Assembly (NCBI RefSeq): GCF_949296715.1
Contig: NZ_CASFQD010000053.1
Span: 1 to 63,722 of the forward strand
Direction: 5' to 3'
Length of the DNA: 63,722 nt
DNA from: an uncultured Alistipes sp.
GTDB lineage: Bacteria; Bacteroidota; Bacteroidia; Bacteroidales; Rikenellaceae
In this document: positions 35,864 to 47,281 of the stretch, piece after piece
How positions within the stretch are numbered: position 1 is the first letter of the stretch
How the letters are laid out: each line of letters starts with the position of its first letter
Program-made: the position numbers and the translations under genes
The notes under the pieces: generated by a model
What the model saw: the letters and a program-made list of their open reading frames with translations, nothing else
Told to the model about the DNA's origin: nothing
Database searches by the model: none

Positions 35864-35932
35864 TTACTTGCCCGGCAGCTGCTTCACCTCGGCGGTCTCC
35901 CAAAGGTCGTTGCCGCCGACGCATCGGTGCAT
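35864..35932 (-). CDS. Mini-ORF 1 of the tkt-tail array, 22 residues
   Basis: ATG at 35932 to TAA at 35864. It reads MHRCVGGNDLW, then ET, then AEVKQLPGK. GGAGG lies 6 nt before the ATG, and a CCGGC-GCCGG hairpin overlaps it. The unit is the most distant from tkt. Whether it is translated is unknown. Confidence 0.3.
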   Translation of the reverse strand: MHRCVGGNDLWETAEVKQLPGK

Positions 35933-35961
35933 CACAGCCCTCCGGCGAAAGGCCGGACCGT

Positions 35962-36030
35962 CTACTTGCCCGGCAGCTGCTTCACCTCGGCGGCCTTCCA
36001 AAGGTCGTTGCCGCCGACGCATCGGTGCAT
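35962..36030 (-). CDS. Mini-ORF 2 of the tkt-tail array, 22 residues
   Basis: ATG at 36030 to TAG at 35962. It reads MHRCVGGNDLW, then KA, then AEVKQLPGK, with the same GGAGG and hairpin upstream. The frame is kept despite base changes. Confidence 0.3.
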   Translation of the reverse strand: MHRCVGGNDLWKAAEVKQLPGK

Positions 36031-36059
36031 CACAGCCCTCCGGCGAAAGGCCGGACCGT

Positions 36060-36128
36060 CTACTTGCCCGGCAGCTGCTTCACTTCGGCGGCCGCCCAAA
36101 GGTCGTTGCCGCCGACGCATCGGTGCAT
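36060..36128 (-). CDS. Mini-ORF 3 of the tkt-tail array, 22 residues
   Basis: ATG at 36128 to TAG at 36060. It reads MHRCVGGNDLW, then AA, then AEVKQLPGK. The Shine-Dalgarno is as in the other copies; its upstream hairpin follows the version found in unit 4 (GAAAGATCGGG). Confidence 0.3.
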   Translation of the reverse strand: MHRCVGGNDLWAAAEVKQLPGK

Positions 36129-36157
36129 CACAGCCCTCCGGCGAAAGATCGGGCCGA

Positions 36158-36226
36158 TTACTTGCCCAGCAGCTGCTTCACTTCGGCGGCCGCCCAAAGG
36201 TCGTTGCCGCCGACGCATCGGTGCAT
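36158..36226 (-). CDS. Mini-ORF 4 of the tkt-tail array, 22 residues
   Basis: ATG at 36226 to TAA at 36158, starting 29 nt after the tkt stop. It reads MHRCVGGNDLW, AA, AEVKQLLGK. The last ten residues are identical to the end of transketolase. Confidence 0.35.
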   Translation of the reverse strand: MHRCVGGNDLWAAAEVKQLLGK

Positions 36227-36255
36227 CACAGCCCTCCGGCGAAAGATCGGGCCGA

Positions 36256-38286
36256 TTACTTGCCCAGCAGCTGCTTCACCTCGGCGGCGACGGTCACACC
36301 GTTGTAACCGAACTTCTCGTCGAGCACCTTGTAGGGAGCCGAATACCCGAAGTGGTCCAGACCGTGGATCATTCCCTCTTCGCCCACAAGACCCTGAAGT
36401 GTCACGGGCAGCCCCGACGTCAGGCCGTAGCGCACGATACCCGCTGGCAGCACGCTTTCCTGATACGACTTGGGCTGGTCGCGGAACAGTCCTTCGCTCG
36501 GTACGCTCACGATGCGCACCGCGATGCCCTCCTTTGCCAGCTCCGCAGCCCCCTCGACCAGCGTCGAGACCTCCGAGCCCGAAGCGACAAGCACGGCGGC
36601 CGGCTTGGCGGCGTCGACCACGACATAGGCACCCTTGGCGGTCTGGGCAGCCTCCTCGCGGCGGCTCCGGCCCAGCGTCGGCAGGTTCCGGATATTCTGA
36701 CGCGACAGGACAAGCGCCACGGGACGGTGCTCCTCCAGCGCCAGTTTCCACGCCACGACCGTCTCCTCGGCATCGGCCGGACGCAGCACGAGCATCGAAC
36801 GCTCGCCCTGGTGGTTGCGCAGGTGCTCCATCAGACGGATCTGCGCCTCGTGCTCGACGGGCTGGTGCGTCGGACCGTCCTCGCCCACGCGGAACGAGTC
36901 GTGTGTCCAGACATAGATCACGTGCAGCCGCATGAGCGCCGAAAGACGCACCGCGGGCTTCATGTAGTCCGAGAAGACAAAGAAGGTGCCGCAGGCCGGA
37001 ATCACACCGCCGTGCAGCGCCATGCCGTTCATCACGCAGGCCATCGTCAGCTCCGAGACACCCGCCTGGAAGAAGCGGCCCGAGAAGTCACCGCGCGTGA
37101 AGGCCTTGGTCTTCTTGAGAAAACCGTCGGTCTTGTCCGAGTTGGAGAGGTCGGCCGAGGCGACGATCATGTTCTCGACCTTCTCGGCATAGAGGCCCAG
37201 CACCGTGGCCGACGCGGCGCGCGTGGCGATGTCGGCCTTCATCTCGATCGACTTGTAGTCGATCTCGGGCAGCTCGCCCGAGAGGAACATGTCGAGCTTG
37301 CGCGCCAGGTCCTTGTGCTCCTGCCGCCACGCCTTCTCGACGCGCGCCTGCTCGGCCGCCCATGCGCGGAGCTCCTCACGGCGCCCGGCAAAGAGCTCGC
37401 GGCTCTCCTCGAAGACGGCAAACGGATCGTCGGGATCACCCCCGAGATTGCGTACCGTCGCCGCGAAGTCGGCACCGGCCGCCGACAACGGCTGTCCGTG
37501 CGTCGAGACCTTGTCCTCGTAGCTGACCCCGTCGGGACCCATGGCGCCCTTGCCCATCACCGTGCGGCCGATGATGAGCGTCGGACGCTCCATCTCGGAC
37601 TGTGCGGCAACGAGCGCCTCGCGGATCTGGTTGATGTTGTGCCCGTCGATCGTCAGCACGTTCCAGCCCCACGCCTCATATTTCATGGCCACGTTCTCCG
37701 TGTCGACCTCGTCGACCTTCGTCGAGAGCTGGACATTGTTCGCATCGTAATACATCACGAGGTTCGAAAGCCCCAGGTGTCCGGCGATGCGGCCCACGCC
37801 CTGCGAGATCTCCTCCTCGACGGCGCCGTCCGAGATGTAGGCATAGGTGCGGTGTGCCATCCACTCGCCGAAGCGCGCCACCATGAAACGCTCCGCAATG
37901 GCTGCGCCGAGCGCCATGGCATGGCCCTGACCCAGCGGTCCGGAGGTGTTCTCCACGCCGTGCAGCACGTCCACCTCGGGATGGCCCGGCGTCACGCTCC
38001 CCCACTGCCGCAGCGACTTGAGGTCTTCGGTCGAATAGAGCCCGGCCAGCGACAGCACCGAATAGAGCATCGGCGACATGTGCCCCGGATCGAGGAAGAA
38101 ACGGTCGCGGTAGGGATAGGCCATGTTGTCGGGATCGTACCGCAGGAATTCCGAGTAGAGCACCGTGACGAAATCGGCGCCGCCCATCGCACCGCCGGGA
38201 TGACCCGACTTCGCCTTTTCGACCATGGCGGCCGACAGGATGCGGATGTTGTCGGCAACGCGCGTTAGTTTCGAATTCGTAGACAT
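36256..38286 (-). CDS. tkt: Transketolase
   Basis: 676 residues, full length. The N-terminal thiamine-diphosphate domain has KSGHPGGAMGGAD and the SDGAVEEEISQGVG...YYDANN cofactor motif. The pyrimidine-binding domain has FSGRFFQAGVSE and VIYVWTHDSFRVGEDGPTHQPVEH; the C-terminal domain follows. It moves two-carbon units in the non-oxidative pentose phosphate pathway. It ends ...VAAEVKQLLGK, and that tail is repeated four times directly downstream. clpX ends 51 bp upstream on the same strand. Confidence 0.97.
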   Translation of the reverse strand: MSTNSKLTRVADNIRILSAAMVEKAKSGHPGGAMGGADFVTVLYSEFLRYDPDNMAYPYRDRFFLDPGHMSPMLYSVLSLAGLYSTEDLKSLRQWGSVTPGHPEVDVLHGVENTSGPLGQGHAMALGAAIAERFMVARFGEWMAHRTYAYISDGAVEEEISQGVGRIAGHLGLSNLVMYYDANNVQLSTKVDEVDTENVAMKYEAWGWNVLTIDGHNINQIREALVAAQSEMERPTLIIGRTVMGKGAMGPDGVSYEDKVSTHGQPLSAAGADFAATVRNLGGDPDDPFAVFEESRELFAGRREELRAWAAEQARVEKAWRQEHKDLARKLDMFLSGELPEIDYKSIEMKADIATRAASATVLGLYAEKVENMIVASADLSNSDKTDGFLKKTKAFTRGDFSGRFFQAGVSELTMACVMNGMALHGGVIPACGTFFVFSDYMKPAVRLSALMRLHVIYVWTHDSFRVGEDGPTHQPVEHEAQIRLMEHLRNHQGERSMLVLRPADAEETVVAWKLALEEHRPVALVLSRQNIRNLPTLGRSRREEAAQTAKGAYVVVDAAKPAAVLVASGSEVSTLVEGAAELAKEGIAVRIVSVPSEGLFRDQPKSYQESVLPAGIVRYGLTSGLPVTLQGLVGEEGMIHGLDHFGYSAPYKVLDEKFGYNGVTVAAEVKQLLGK

Positions 38287-38337
38287 ATCAAAGTTTAAGG
38301 TTTAGTATTTTTCAGTTGCTAAAGATAGCAAAAAAAA

Positions 38338-39648
38338 TCATCCGACCTGCCGAAGTTGCGGAAGATTCGCACGCCCGATTTTTTCGCGGGCGTAATCCAG
38401 CGTCACGGTGAACTCCCGGGCGCCCGTCGACGGCAGCTCGAACATCGTGTCCATCATGACCGCCTCGCAGATCGAACGCAGGCCGCGCGCCCCGAGCCGG
38501 AACTCCACGGCCTTGTCGACGATGTAGTCCAGCACGTCGTCGTCGAAGGTCAGCTTTACGCCGTCCAGCTCGAACAGACGCTGGTACTGCTTGATGATGG
38601 CGTTCTTCGGCTCGGTGAGGATGCGCCGCAGGGCGTCGCGGCCCAGCGGCTGCATGTAGGTCAGCACCGGCAGACGCCCCACCAGCTCGGGAATCAGCCC
38701 GAAGCTCTTGAGGTCCTGCGGCGAGACGTACTGCATGAGGTTGTTGCGGTCGATCGTGTCGGCATTGATCCGTCCGTAGCCCATCGCGCGGGTGTTGAGC
38801 CGCTGGGCGATCTTCTTCTCGATGCCGTCGAACGCGCCGCCGCAGATGAAGAGGATGTTGCGCGTGTTGACCTGGATGAACTTCTGCTCGGGGTGCTTGC
38901 GCCCGCCCTGGGGCGGCACGTTGACCACCGTGCCCTCGAGAATCTTCAGCAGCGCCTGCTGCACGCCCTCGCCCGAGACGTCGCGCGTGATCGAGGGGTT
39001 GTCGCCCTTGCGGGCGATCTTGTCGATCTCGTCGATGAAGACAATGCCCCGCTCGGCCTGCTCGACGTTGTAGTCGGCCACCTGCAGCAGCCGCGAGAGA
39101 ATGCTCTCGACATCCTCGCCCACGTAGCCCGCCTCGGTGAGCACCGTGGCGTCGACGATCGTGAAGGGCACCTTCAGCAGGCGGGCGATCGTCCGCGCCA
39201 TGAGCGTCTTGCCCGTGCCGGTGGGGCCCACCAGCACGATGTTCGACTTGTCGATCTCGACGTCGTTCTCCTGCGGGGCGTAGAGCAGCCGCTTGTAGTG
39301 GTTGTAGACCGCCACCGACAGGTAGCGCTTGGCGGCATCCTGCCCGATGACGTACTGGTCGAGGAACTCCTTGATCTGCGCCGGCTTGAGCAGCTCCTCC
39401 TTCTTCAGGGGCGCGGCCGACGGACGGCGCGGCGCCTCGGTCGCCAGCTCGTTGTCGACGAGGATGCGGTAGCCGTTCTCGATGCACTTGTTGCAGATGT
39501 TGGCGCCGTCCATGCCCTGGAACATGATCTCCACGTCGGCACGGGCGGCCCCGCAGAACGAGCAGCGGTCGCCGTGTGCGCCGCCGCCACCGCCGCGGCG
39601 GTTGTTCGGATTCTCCGTATGATTCGGGTTGTCTGTCTTCTTTGCCAT
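38338..39648 (-). CDS. clpX: ATP-dependent Clp protease, ATP-binding subunit ClpX
   Basis: 436 residues. The N-terminal zinc-binding domain uses Cys29, Cys32, Cys52 and Cys55. The AAA+ core has Walker A GPTGTGKT (141-148), Walker B IVFIDEIDKIA and sensor motifs. ClpX unfolds substrates and feeds them to ClpP. The start overlaps the clpP stop by one base, so the two are co-translated. An N-terminal Gly-Gly-rich linker (19-25) is a small peculiarity. Confidence 0.97.
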   Translation of the reverse strand: MAKKTDNPNHTENPNNRRGGGGGAHGDRCSFCGAARADVEIMFQGMDGANICNKCIENGYRILVDNELATEAPRRPSAAPLKKEELLKPAQIKEFLDQYVIGQDAAKRYLSVAVYNHYKRLLYAPQENDVEIDKSNIVLVGPTGTGKTLMARTIARLLKVPFTIVDATVLTEAGYVGEDVESILSRLLQVADYNVEQAERGIVFIDEIDKIARKGDNPSITRDVSGEGVQQALLKILEGTVVNVPPQGGRKHPEQKFIQVNTRNILFICGGAFDGIEKKIAQRLNTRAMGYGRINADTIDRNNLMQYVSPQDLKSFGLIPELVGRLPVLTYMQPLGRDALRRILTEPKNAIIKQYQRLFELDGVKLTFDDDVLDYIVDKAVEFRLGARGLRSICEAVMMDTMFELPSTGAREFTVTLDYAREKIGRANLPQLRQVG

Positions 39649-40316
39649 TACTTCTCCCTTTTGGTCAGCACTTCGTCGATCAATCCGTACTCCCGGGCCT
39701 CGGCGGCCGAGAGCCAGTAGTCGCGGTCGGCATCCTTCTCGATCCGGCGGACCGGCACGCCCGAGTGCAGCGAGAGGATTTCATAGAGCTCGCGCTTGGT
39801 CTTCATGATCTCGCGCGCCGTGATCTCGATGTCGGAGGCCTGCCCCTGCGCACCGCCCAGCGGCTGGTGGATCATCACCCGCGAGTGGGGCAGCGCCGAA
39901 CGCTTGCCCTTGGCGCCGGCCGTGAGCAGCACGGCGCCCATCGAGGCGGCGAGCCCCGTGCAGATGGTCGCCACGTCGGGGGCCACGAGCTGCATCGTGT
40001 CGTAGATGCCCAGTCCGGCCGAGACGGAGCCGCCCGGCGAGTTGATATAGATCTGGATGTCCTTCTCGGGATCGACCGACTCGAGGAAGAGCAGCTGCGC
40101 CTGGATGATGTTGGCGGCATCGTCGTAGATCGGCGCCCCGAGGAAGATGATGCGGTCCATCATCAGGCGCGAGAAGACGTCCATCGTGGCGACGTTCAGC
40201 TGCCGCTCCTCGATGATCGTCGGCGAGACATAGCCCGCGCTGACCGACTGGAAATCGTGCAGCTTGAGCGAGCTGATGCCGCAGTGTTTCCGCGCGTACT
40301 TTTCAAATTCTGACAT
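39648..40316 (-). CDS. clpP: ATP-dependent Clp protease, proteolytic subunit
   Basis: 222 residues. The catalytic triad is Ser125 (GLAASMGAVL), His150 (MIHQPLGGAQGQ) and, by alignment with E. coli, Asp199 (DADRDYW). ClpP forms the double-ring protease chamber for ClpX. It has a short N-terminal extension typical of Bacteroidetes. A -7 element at 40371-40378 lies inside the end of the tig transcription unit and probably serves clpPX. Confidence 0.97.
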   Translation of the reverse strand: MSEFEKYARKHCGISSLKLHDFQSVSAGYVSPTIIEERQLNVATMDVFSRLMMDRIIFLGAPIYDDAANIIQAQLLFLESVDPEKDIQIYINSPGGSVSAGLGIYDTMQLVAPDVATICTGLAASMGAVLLTAGAKGKRSALPHSRVMIHQPLGGAQGQASDIEITAREIMKTKRELYEILSLHSGVPVRRIEKDADRDYWLSAAEAREYGLIDEVLTKREK

Positions 40317-40333
40317 ATCCGGTAGTTTTTCTC

Positions 40334-40371
40334 AAAAAAAGGACTTTGCAAACATCACGCCTGCAAAGTCC
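40334..40371 (-). terminator. Terminator of tig, overlapping the clpP start region
   Basis: GGACTTTGCA (40341-40350) pairs with TGCAAAGTCC (40362-40371), followed on the minus strand by T7 (40340-40334). It ends tig 22 bp after its stop and only 18 bp before the clpP ATG. Confidence 0.85.
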
Positions 40372-40378
40372 AAAGATA
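40371..40378 (-). promoter_or_regulatory. -7 element of clpPX inside the tig terminator
   Basis: TATCTTTG on the minus strand (perfect TAnnTTTG) directly precedes the 5' arm of the terminator stem. Transcription from it would begin about 7 nt later, inside that arm, so the new transcript would lack the full stem. Confidence 0.45.
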
Positions 40379-40393
40379 GCTGTTTTTCGGCAA

Positions 40394-41722
40394 TTATCGG
40401 AGCTCCTGGGCCAATTTGGCGAACTCGTCGGCCGAAACGGCCTTCTCCGTTACCTTGATCTTCGATTTCACGTCCTCGACGACCTTCGTTTCGTAGAGCT
40501 TCTCGTAAATCTTCTGACCCTGCTCCTTGTCGGCGAGGATCTTCCCGGCGTAGCCCGCGAGCATGTCGTCGGGAGCCGACGGCATGCCGTACTGTGCGAA
40601 CTGCGCGGCAGCCAGCGCCTTGGCCTCGGCCTCGGCCTCCTCCTTGCTGACCGAGAGGTTGTCCTGCTTGATGAAGTGCTTCTGGATGTAGTTCCAGGTG
40701 AACATCTTCAGGAACTGTGCAAAGTCCTTCTCGATCTCCTCCATCGTGAACTTGCCCTCGTTGATCGTGTAGAGCCAGCGCTTGAGGAAAGCCTCGGGCA
40801 TCTTCAGCCCGGCCTTTTCGATCAGGTAGTCGCGCAGCTGCAGCGTGAAGAGGTAGTCGCTCTCGCGGCGCAGCTCCGATGCGATCTGCGCGTCGATGTA
40901 GGCCTCGAACTCCTCGGCGGTCTTGACGTTGCCGCCCGGGAAGGCCATCTTGAAGAACTCCTCGTTGAGCTCCGGCTCGGCGAAGCGGCGGATGCGCGTG
41001 ATCTCGAGCGTGAACTCCGGCTTGATGCCCTCCAGCTCGTTCTCCTTGACCTGGAGCACGGCGGCGCGCTGCGACGGGTTCTTGTAGAGCTCGTTGATGT
41101 TCACCTCGGTCTTGTAGCCGACCTTCTTGCCGAGGAAGGGCTTGCGCTCCTCCTCCGACATCGAGATCAGCCCCACGTAGGCGTCGGCAACGTTCATCTC
41201 GCCGTTGTCGAGCGTCACCGAAAGGGCCTCGTCCGAGGTCACCTCCTCAGCATCGACCAGACGGCCGAAGCGGCGCAGGAAGTTCGAACGGTAGTCGTCG
41301 TGCATCTTCTTGTCGACGGCGATGGCGTTGTAGGTCAGCTTGTCCTTCTCCGAGAGGTCGAGCTTGATCTCGGGAGCCTCGCCGATCTCGAAGATGAACT
41401 CGAACTCCCTGCCGTTCTCGAAATCGAAGGCGCCCTGCTCCTCCGAGGGAATCACGTCGCCCAGGTAGTCGATGTTCTCCTTCTGGAGGTACTCGAACAC
41501 GGCGTTCGAGGCGGTGCGGTACGACTGCTCGGCCAGGACACCCTTGCCGTACATCTTCTTGATGATGCCCATCGGCACCATGCCGGGACGGAAGCCGGGG
41601 ATATTGGCCTTGCGGCGGTACTCGCGCAGCGACTTCTCGACACTCTGGCCGTAGTCCTCCTCGCCGACCGTCACCTTCACGAGCGAAGTGTTCTCTTCGC
41701 GTTGTTCTCTTACGATCTTCAT
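40394..41722 (-). CDS. tig: Trigger factor, ribosome-associated chaperone
   Basis: 442 residues from the ATG at 41722. The ribosome-binding motif GFRPG (43-47, GFRPGMVP) is intact. The middle domain is the diverged form found in Bacteroidetes trigger factors, in which the FKBP-type peptidyl-prolyl isomerase signature is weak. The C-terminal helical arms form the chaperone cradle. The start at 41722 was chosen over 41785 because the protein normally begins just before the ribosome-binding domain and the promoter lies between the two. Confidence 0.95.
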   Translation of the reverse strand: MKIVREQREENTSLVKVTVGEEDYGQSVEKSLREYRRKANIPGFRPGMVPMGIIKKMYGKGVLAEQSYRTASNAVFEYLQKENIDYLGDVIPSEEQGAFDFENGREFEFIFEIGEAPEIKLDLSEKDKLTYNAIAVDKKMHDDYRSNFLRRFGRLVDAEEVTSDEALSVTLDNGEMNVADAYVGLISMSEEERKPFLGKKVGYKTEVNINELYKNPSQRAAVLQVKENELEGIKPEFTLEITRIRRFAEPELNEEFFKMAFPGGNVKTAEEFEAYIDAQIASELRRESDYLFTLQLRDYLIEKAGLKMPEAFLKRWLYTINEGKFTMEEIEKDFAQFLKMFTWNYIQKHFIKQDNLSVSKEEAEAEAKALAAAQFAQYGMPSAPDDMLAGYAGKILADKEQGQKIYEKLYETKVVEDVKSKIKVTEKAVSADEFAKLAQELR

Positions 41723-41774
41723 AATGAATGTGTTGTATTTGTTATTCTCGTTTTTCTCCGTCGGAATCGGGAGG

Positions 41775-41805
41775 CAAATGTACAAAATTATTCCGTCCGG
41801 CGCAA
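41775..41805 (-). promoter_or_regulatory. tig promoter
   Basis: On the minus strand, TTGC (41805-41802), 19 bp, then a perfect TACATTTG (41782-41775), 52 bp before the start codon. Confidence 0.6.
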
Positions 41806-41854
41806 GATATTCTCATATATTATGGTCAAATTATGATTTGTGGATTGCTTTTCG

Positions 41855-41862
41855 TAACTTTG
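41855..41862 (+). promoter_or_regulatory. -7 element of the QC-metH-metF-rnr operon
   Basis: TAACTTTG is a perfect TAnnTTTG, 24 bp before the ATG at 41887. A TTTG lies only 14 bp upstream, too close to be a normal -33. No cobalamin riboswitch-sized leader fits between here and metH. Confidence 0.45.
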
Positions 41863-41886
41863 CATGATTATTCGCACACGATAACG

Positions 41887-42696
41887 ATGAAAACCACGAC
41901 GATCCTCCTCTGTGCGGCGCTGCTGCTGGGCGCCTGCGGGGGAAACGCGGCGCGCAGCCGCAAAAGCACCGCCGCAACCCGCGTGACGGTGCCGGCGGCG
42001 CCCCGCGAATACACCTACCGCGTGAAGGCGGTCCACCCCCATGCGACGGACGCCTACACGCAGGGGCTGCAATACGTCGACGGCACGCTCTGGGAGGGGA
42101 CGGGCCAACACGGCGCCTCGCGCGTCACGAAGACCGACCTCGGGACGGGCCGCACGGAGCTCTTCGCGAGCCTGCCCCGCTCGGAGTTCGGCGAGGGCAT
42201 CACGCTGCTCGACGGGCGGCTCTACTACCTGACGTGGCAGTCCAACACGGCGCACGTCTACGACGCCGCGACGGGCCGCCATCTGCGCGACTTCCGCTAC
42301 CCGGGCGAGGGGTGGGGGCTCACGACCGACGGCGAGCGGCTCTACCTCTCCGACGGCACGGAGTCGATCCACGTGCTCGACCCCGAAACGTTCCGCCGCG
42401 AGCGCCGCATCACGGTGACCCTCGAGGGCGAACCCGTGCACTTCCTCAACGAGCTGGAGTGGATCGACGGCCGCATCTGGGCCAACGTCTACACGACGGA
42501 CCAGATTGTCATCATCGACCCGGCGACGGGCGCGATTGAGGGGGTCGTCGACCTCACGGAGCTGCTGCCGGAGGAGGACCGCACGCGGCAGACGGACGTG
42601 CTGAACGGCATCGCCTGGGATGCGGCCGGCGGGCGCATCTTCGTCACGGGCAAGAACTGGCCCAAACTCTTCGAGATAGAAATTCTCCCGAAATAA
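41887..42696 (+). CDS. Glutaminyl-peptide cyclotransferase (plant/bacterial propeller type), lipoprotein
   Basis: 269 residues. A clear lipobox LLGAC gives Cys17. The five-bladed propeller family is recognised by VKAVHPHATDAYTQGLQYVDGTLWEGTGQHG, LPRSEFGEGITLLDGRLYYLTW, LNELEWIDGRIWANVY and VLNGIAWDA. The enzyme converts N-terminal glutamine of exported proteins to pyroglutamate. Bacteroidetes lipoproteins are often Q-started after lipoprotein-independent signal cleavage, so this activity is plausible in the periplasm. The stop directly precedes the metH ATG with no gap. Confidence 0.9.
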   Translation: MKTTTILLCAALLLGACGGNAARSRKSTAATRVTVPAAPREYTYRVKAVHPHATDAYTQGLQYVDGTLWEGTGQHGASRVTKTDLGTGRTELFASLPRSEFGEGITLLDGRLYYLTWQSNTAHVYDAATGRHLRDFRYPGEGWGLTTDGERLYLSDGTESIHVLDPETFRRERRITVTLEGEPVHFLNELEWIDGRIWANVYTTDQIVIIDPATGAIEGVVDLTELLPEEDRTRQTDVLNGIAWDAAGGRIFVTGKNWPKLFEIEILPK

Positions 42697-46313
<3,617 letters not shown>

Positions 46314-46317
<4 letters not shown>

Positions 46318-47279
46318 ACGTAACAAGCATCATACACGAAGCCCTCGCGCAGCACCGCACGCGCTTCGCCTTCGAGCTGCTGCCGCCCCTGAAGGGGGAC
46401 GGCACAAGCGGGGTCTTCGGGGCCATTGACCCGCTCATGGAGTTCGACCCGGCCTACATCAACGTCACCTTCCACCGCGAAGGGATCAAGCAGACGCAGC
46501 GGCCCGACGGCAGCGTCGAGTGGCATGTCGTGCGGCGGCGTCCCGGCACGGTGGGCATCTCGGCGGCCATCCGCAAGCGCTACGACGTGGAGGTCGTGCC
46601 GCACCTGATCTGCGGCGGCCTGTCGAAATACGACATCGAGGACGCACTGATCGACATGGACTTCCTCGGGCTGCACAACGTGCTGGCGCTGCGCGGCGAC
46701 AAGTCGCAGAACGAGCGCTTCTTCATGCCCCACCCGCAGGGCCACGCCCACGCCGCGGACCTCGTGCGGCAGATCGCCGCGATGAACCGCGGCGAGTTTG
46801 TCGACGGCGAGGTCGAGGTGTGCCACCACTCGAAATTCTCGATCGGCGTGGCGGGCTATCCCGAGACGCACGAGGAGGCCGCATCGCCCGAGGCCGACAT
46901 CCTCCACCTGAAGGAGAAGGTCGACGCCGGGGCCGAGTACATCGTCACGCAGCTCTTCTACGACAACGCGCGCTTCTTCGACTTCGTCGCGCGGTGCCGC
47001 GCCGCGGGCATCCGCGTGCCGATCATCCCCGGCATCAAGCCCCTGGCGACGGTGCGCCACCTCAAGCTGCTGCCCGAGACCTTCGGCTGCCGCATCCCCG
47101 AGGAGCTCGAGCGCGAGGTCCTGGCGCATGCCGGCGACAAGGCCGCCGTGCGCCGCATCGGCACCGAGTGGGCCATCGCGCAGAGCCGCGAGCTGATCGC
47201 CGCAGGCGTGCCCGTGCTCCACTACTACCCCATGGGCAAGGCCGAAAACATCATCGAAATCGCAAGAACCGTCTTCTGA
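46314..47279 (+). CDS. metF: Methylenetetrahydrofolate reductase
   Basis: 321 residues with the MetF TIM-barrel fold: FAFELLPPL at the N-terminus, PAYINVTFHR, VPHLICGG, VLALRGDK, SIGVAGYPETH, and GAEYIVTQLFYDNARFFDFV. It reduces methylene- to methyl-tetrahydrofolate, the methyl donor for MetH. The start ATG overlaps the metH stop (ATGA). The next gene starts 2 bp after its stop. Start and length fit the family. Confidence 0.97.
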
Positions 47280-47281
47280 CA

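Larger units (their letters stand above)
35864..36255 (-). repeat. Four-copy tandem array of a 98-bp unit derived from the tkt 3' end
   Basis: Units begin at 35864, 35962, 36060 and 36158 at exactly 98-bp steps and abut the tkt stop at 36256. Each unit repeats about the last 33 nt of tkt, then a unique 65-nt part with a hairpin and a Shine-Dalgarno. Units are about 90 percent or more alike by eye; differences cluster at two codons and in the hairpin. Confidence 0.95.

Noticed and set aside
35864..36255. CRISPR array
   Set aside because: Units are near-identical over all 98 bp, with no alternation of short repeats and unique spacers, and no cas genes nearby.
35514..36935. Long plus-strand frame across the tandem array
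   Set aside because: Its length comes from the repeat and high GC. It is low in complexity, antisense to tkt and has no family features.
41723..41886. Cobalamin riboswitch for metH
   Set aside because: The leader is short, lies before the cyclase gene, and shows no B12-box-like sequence.
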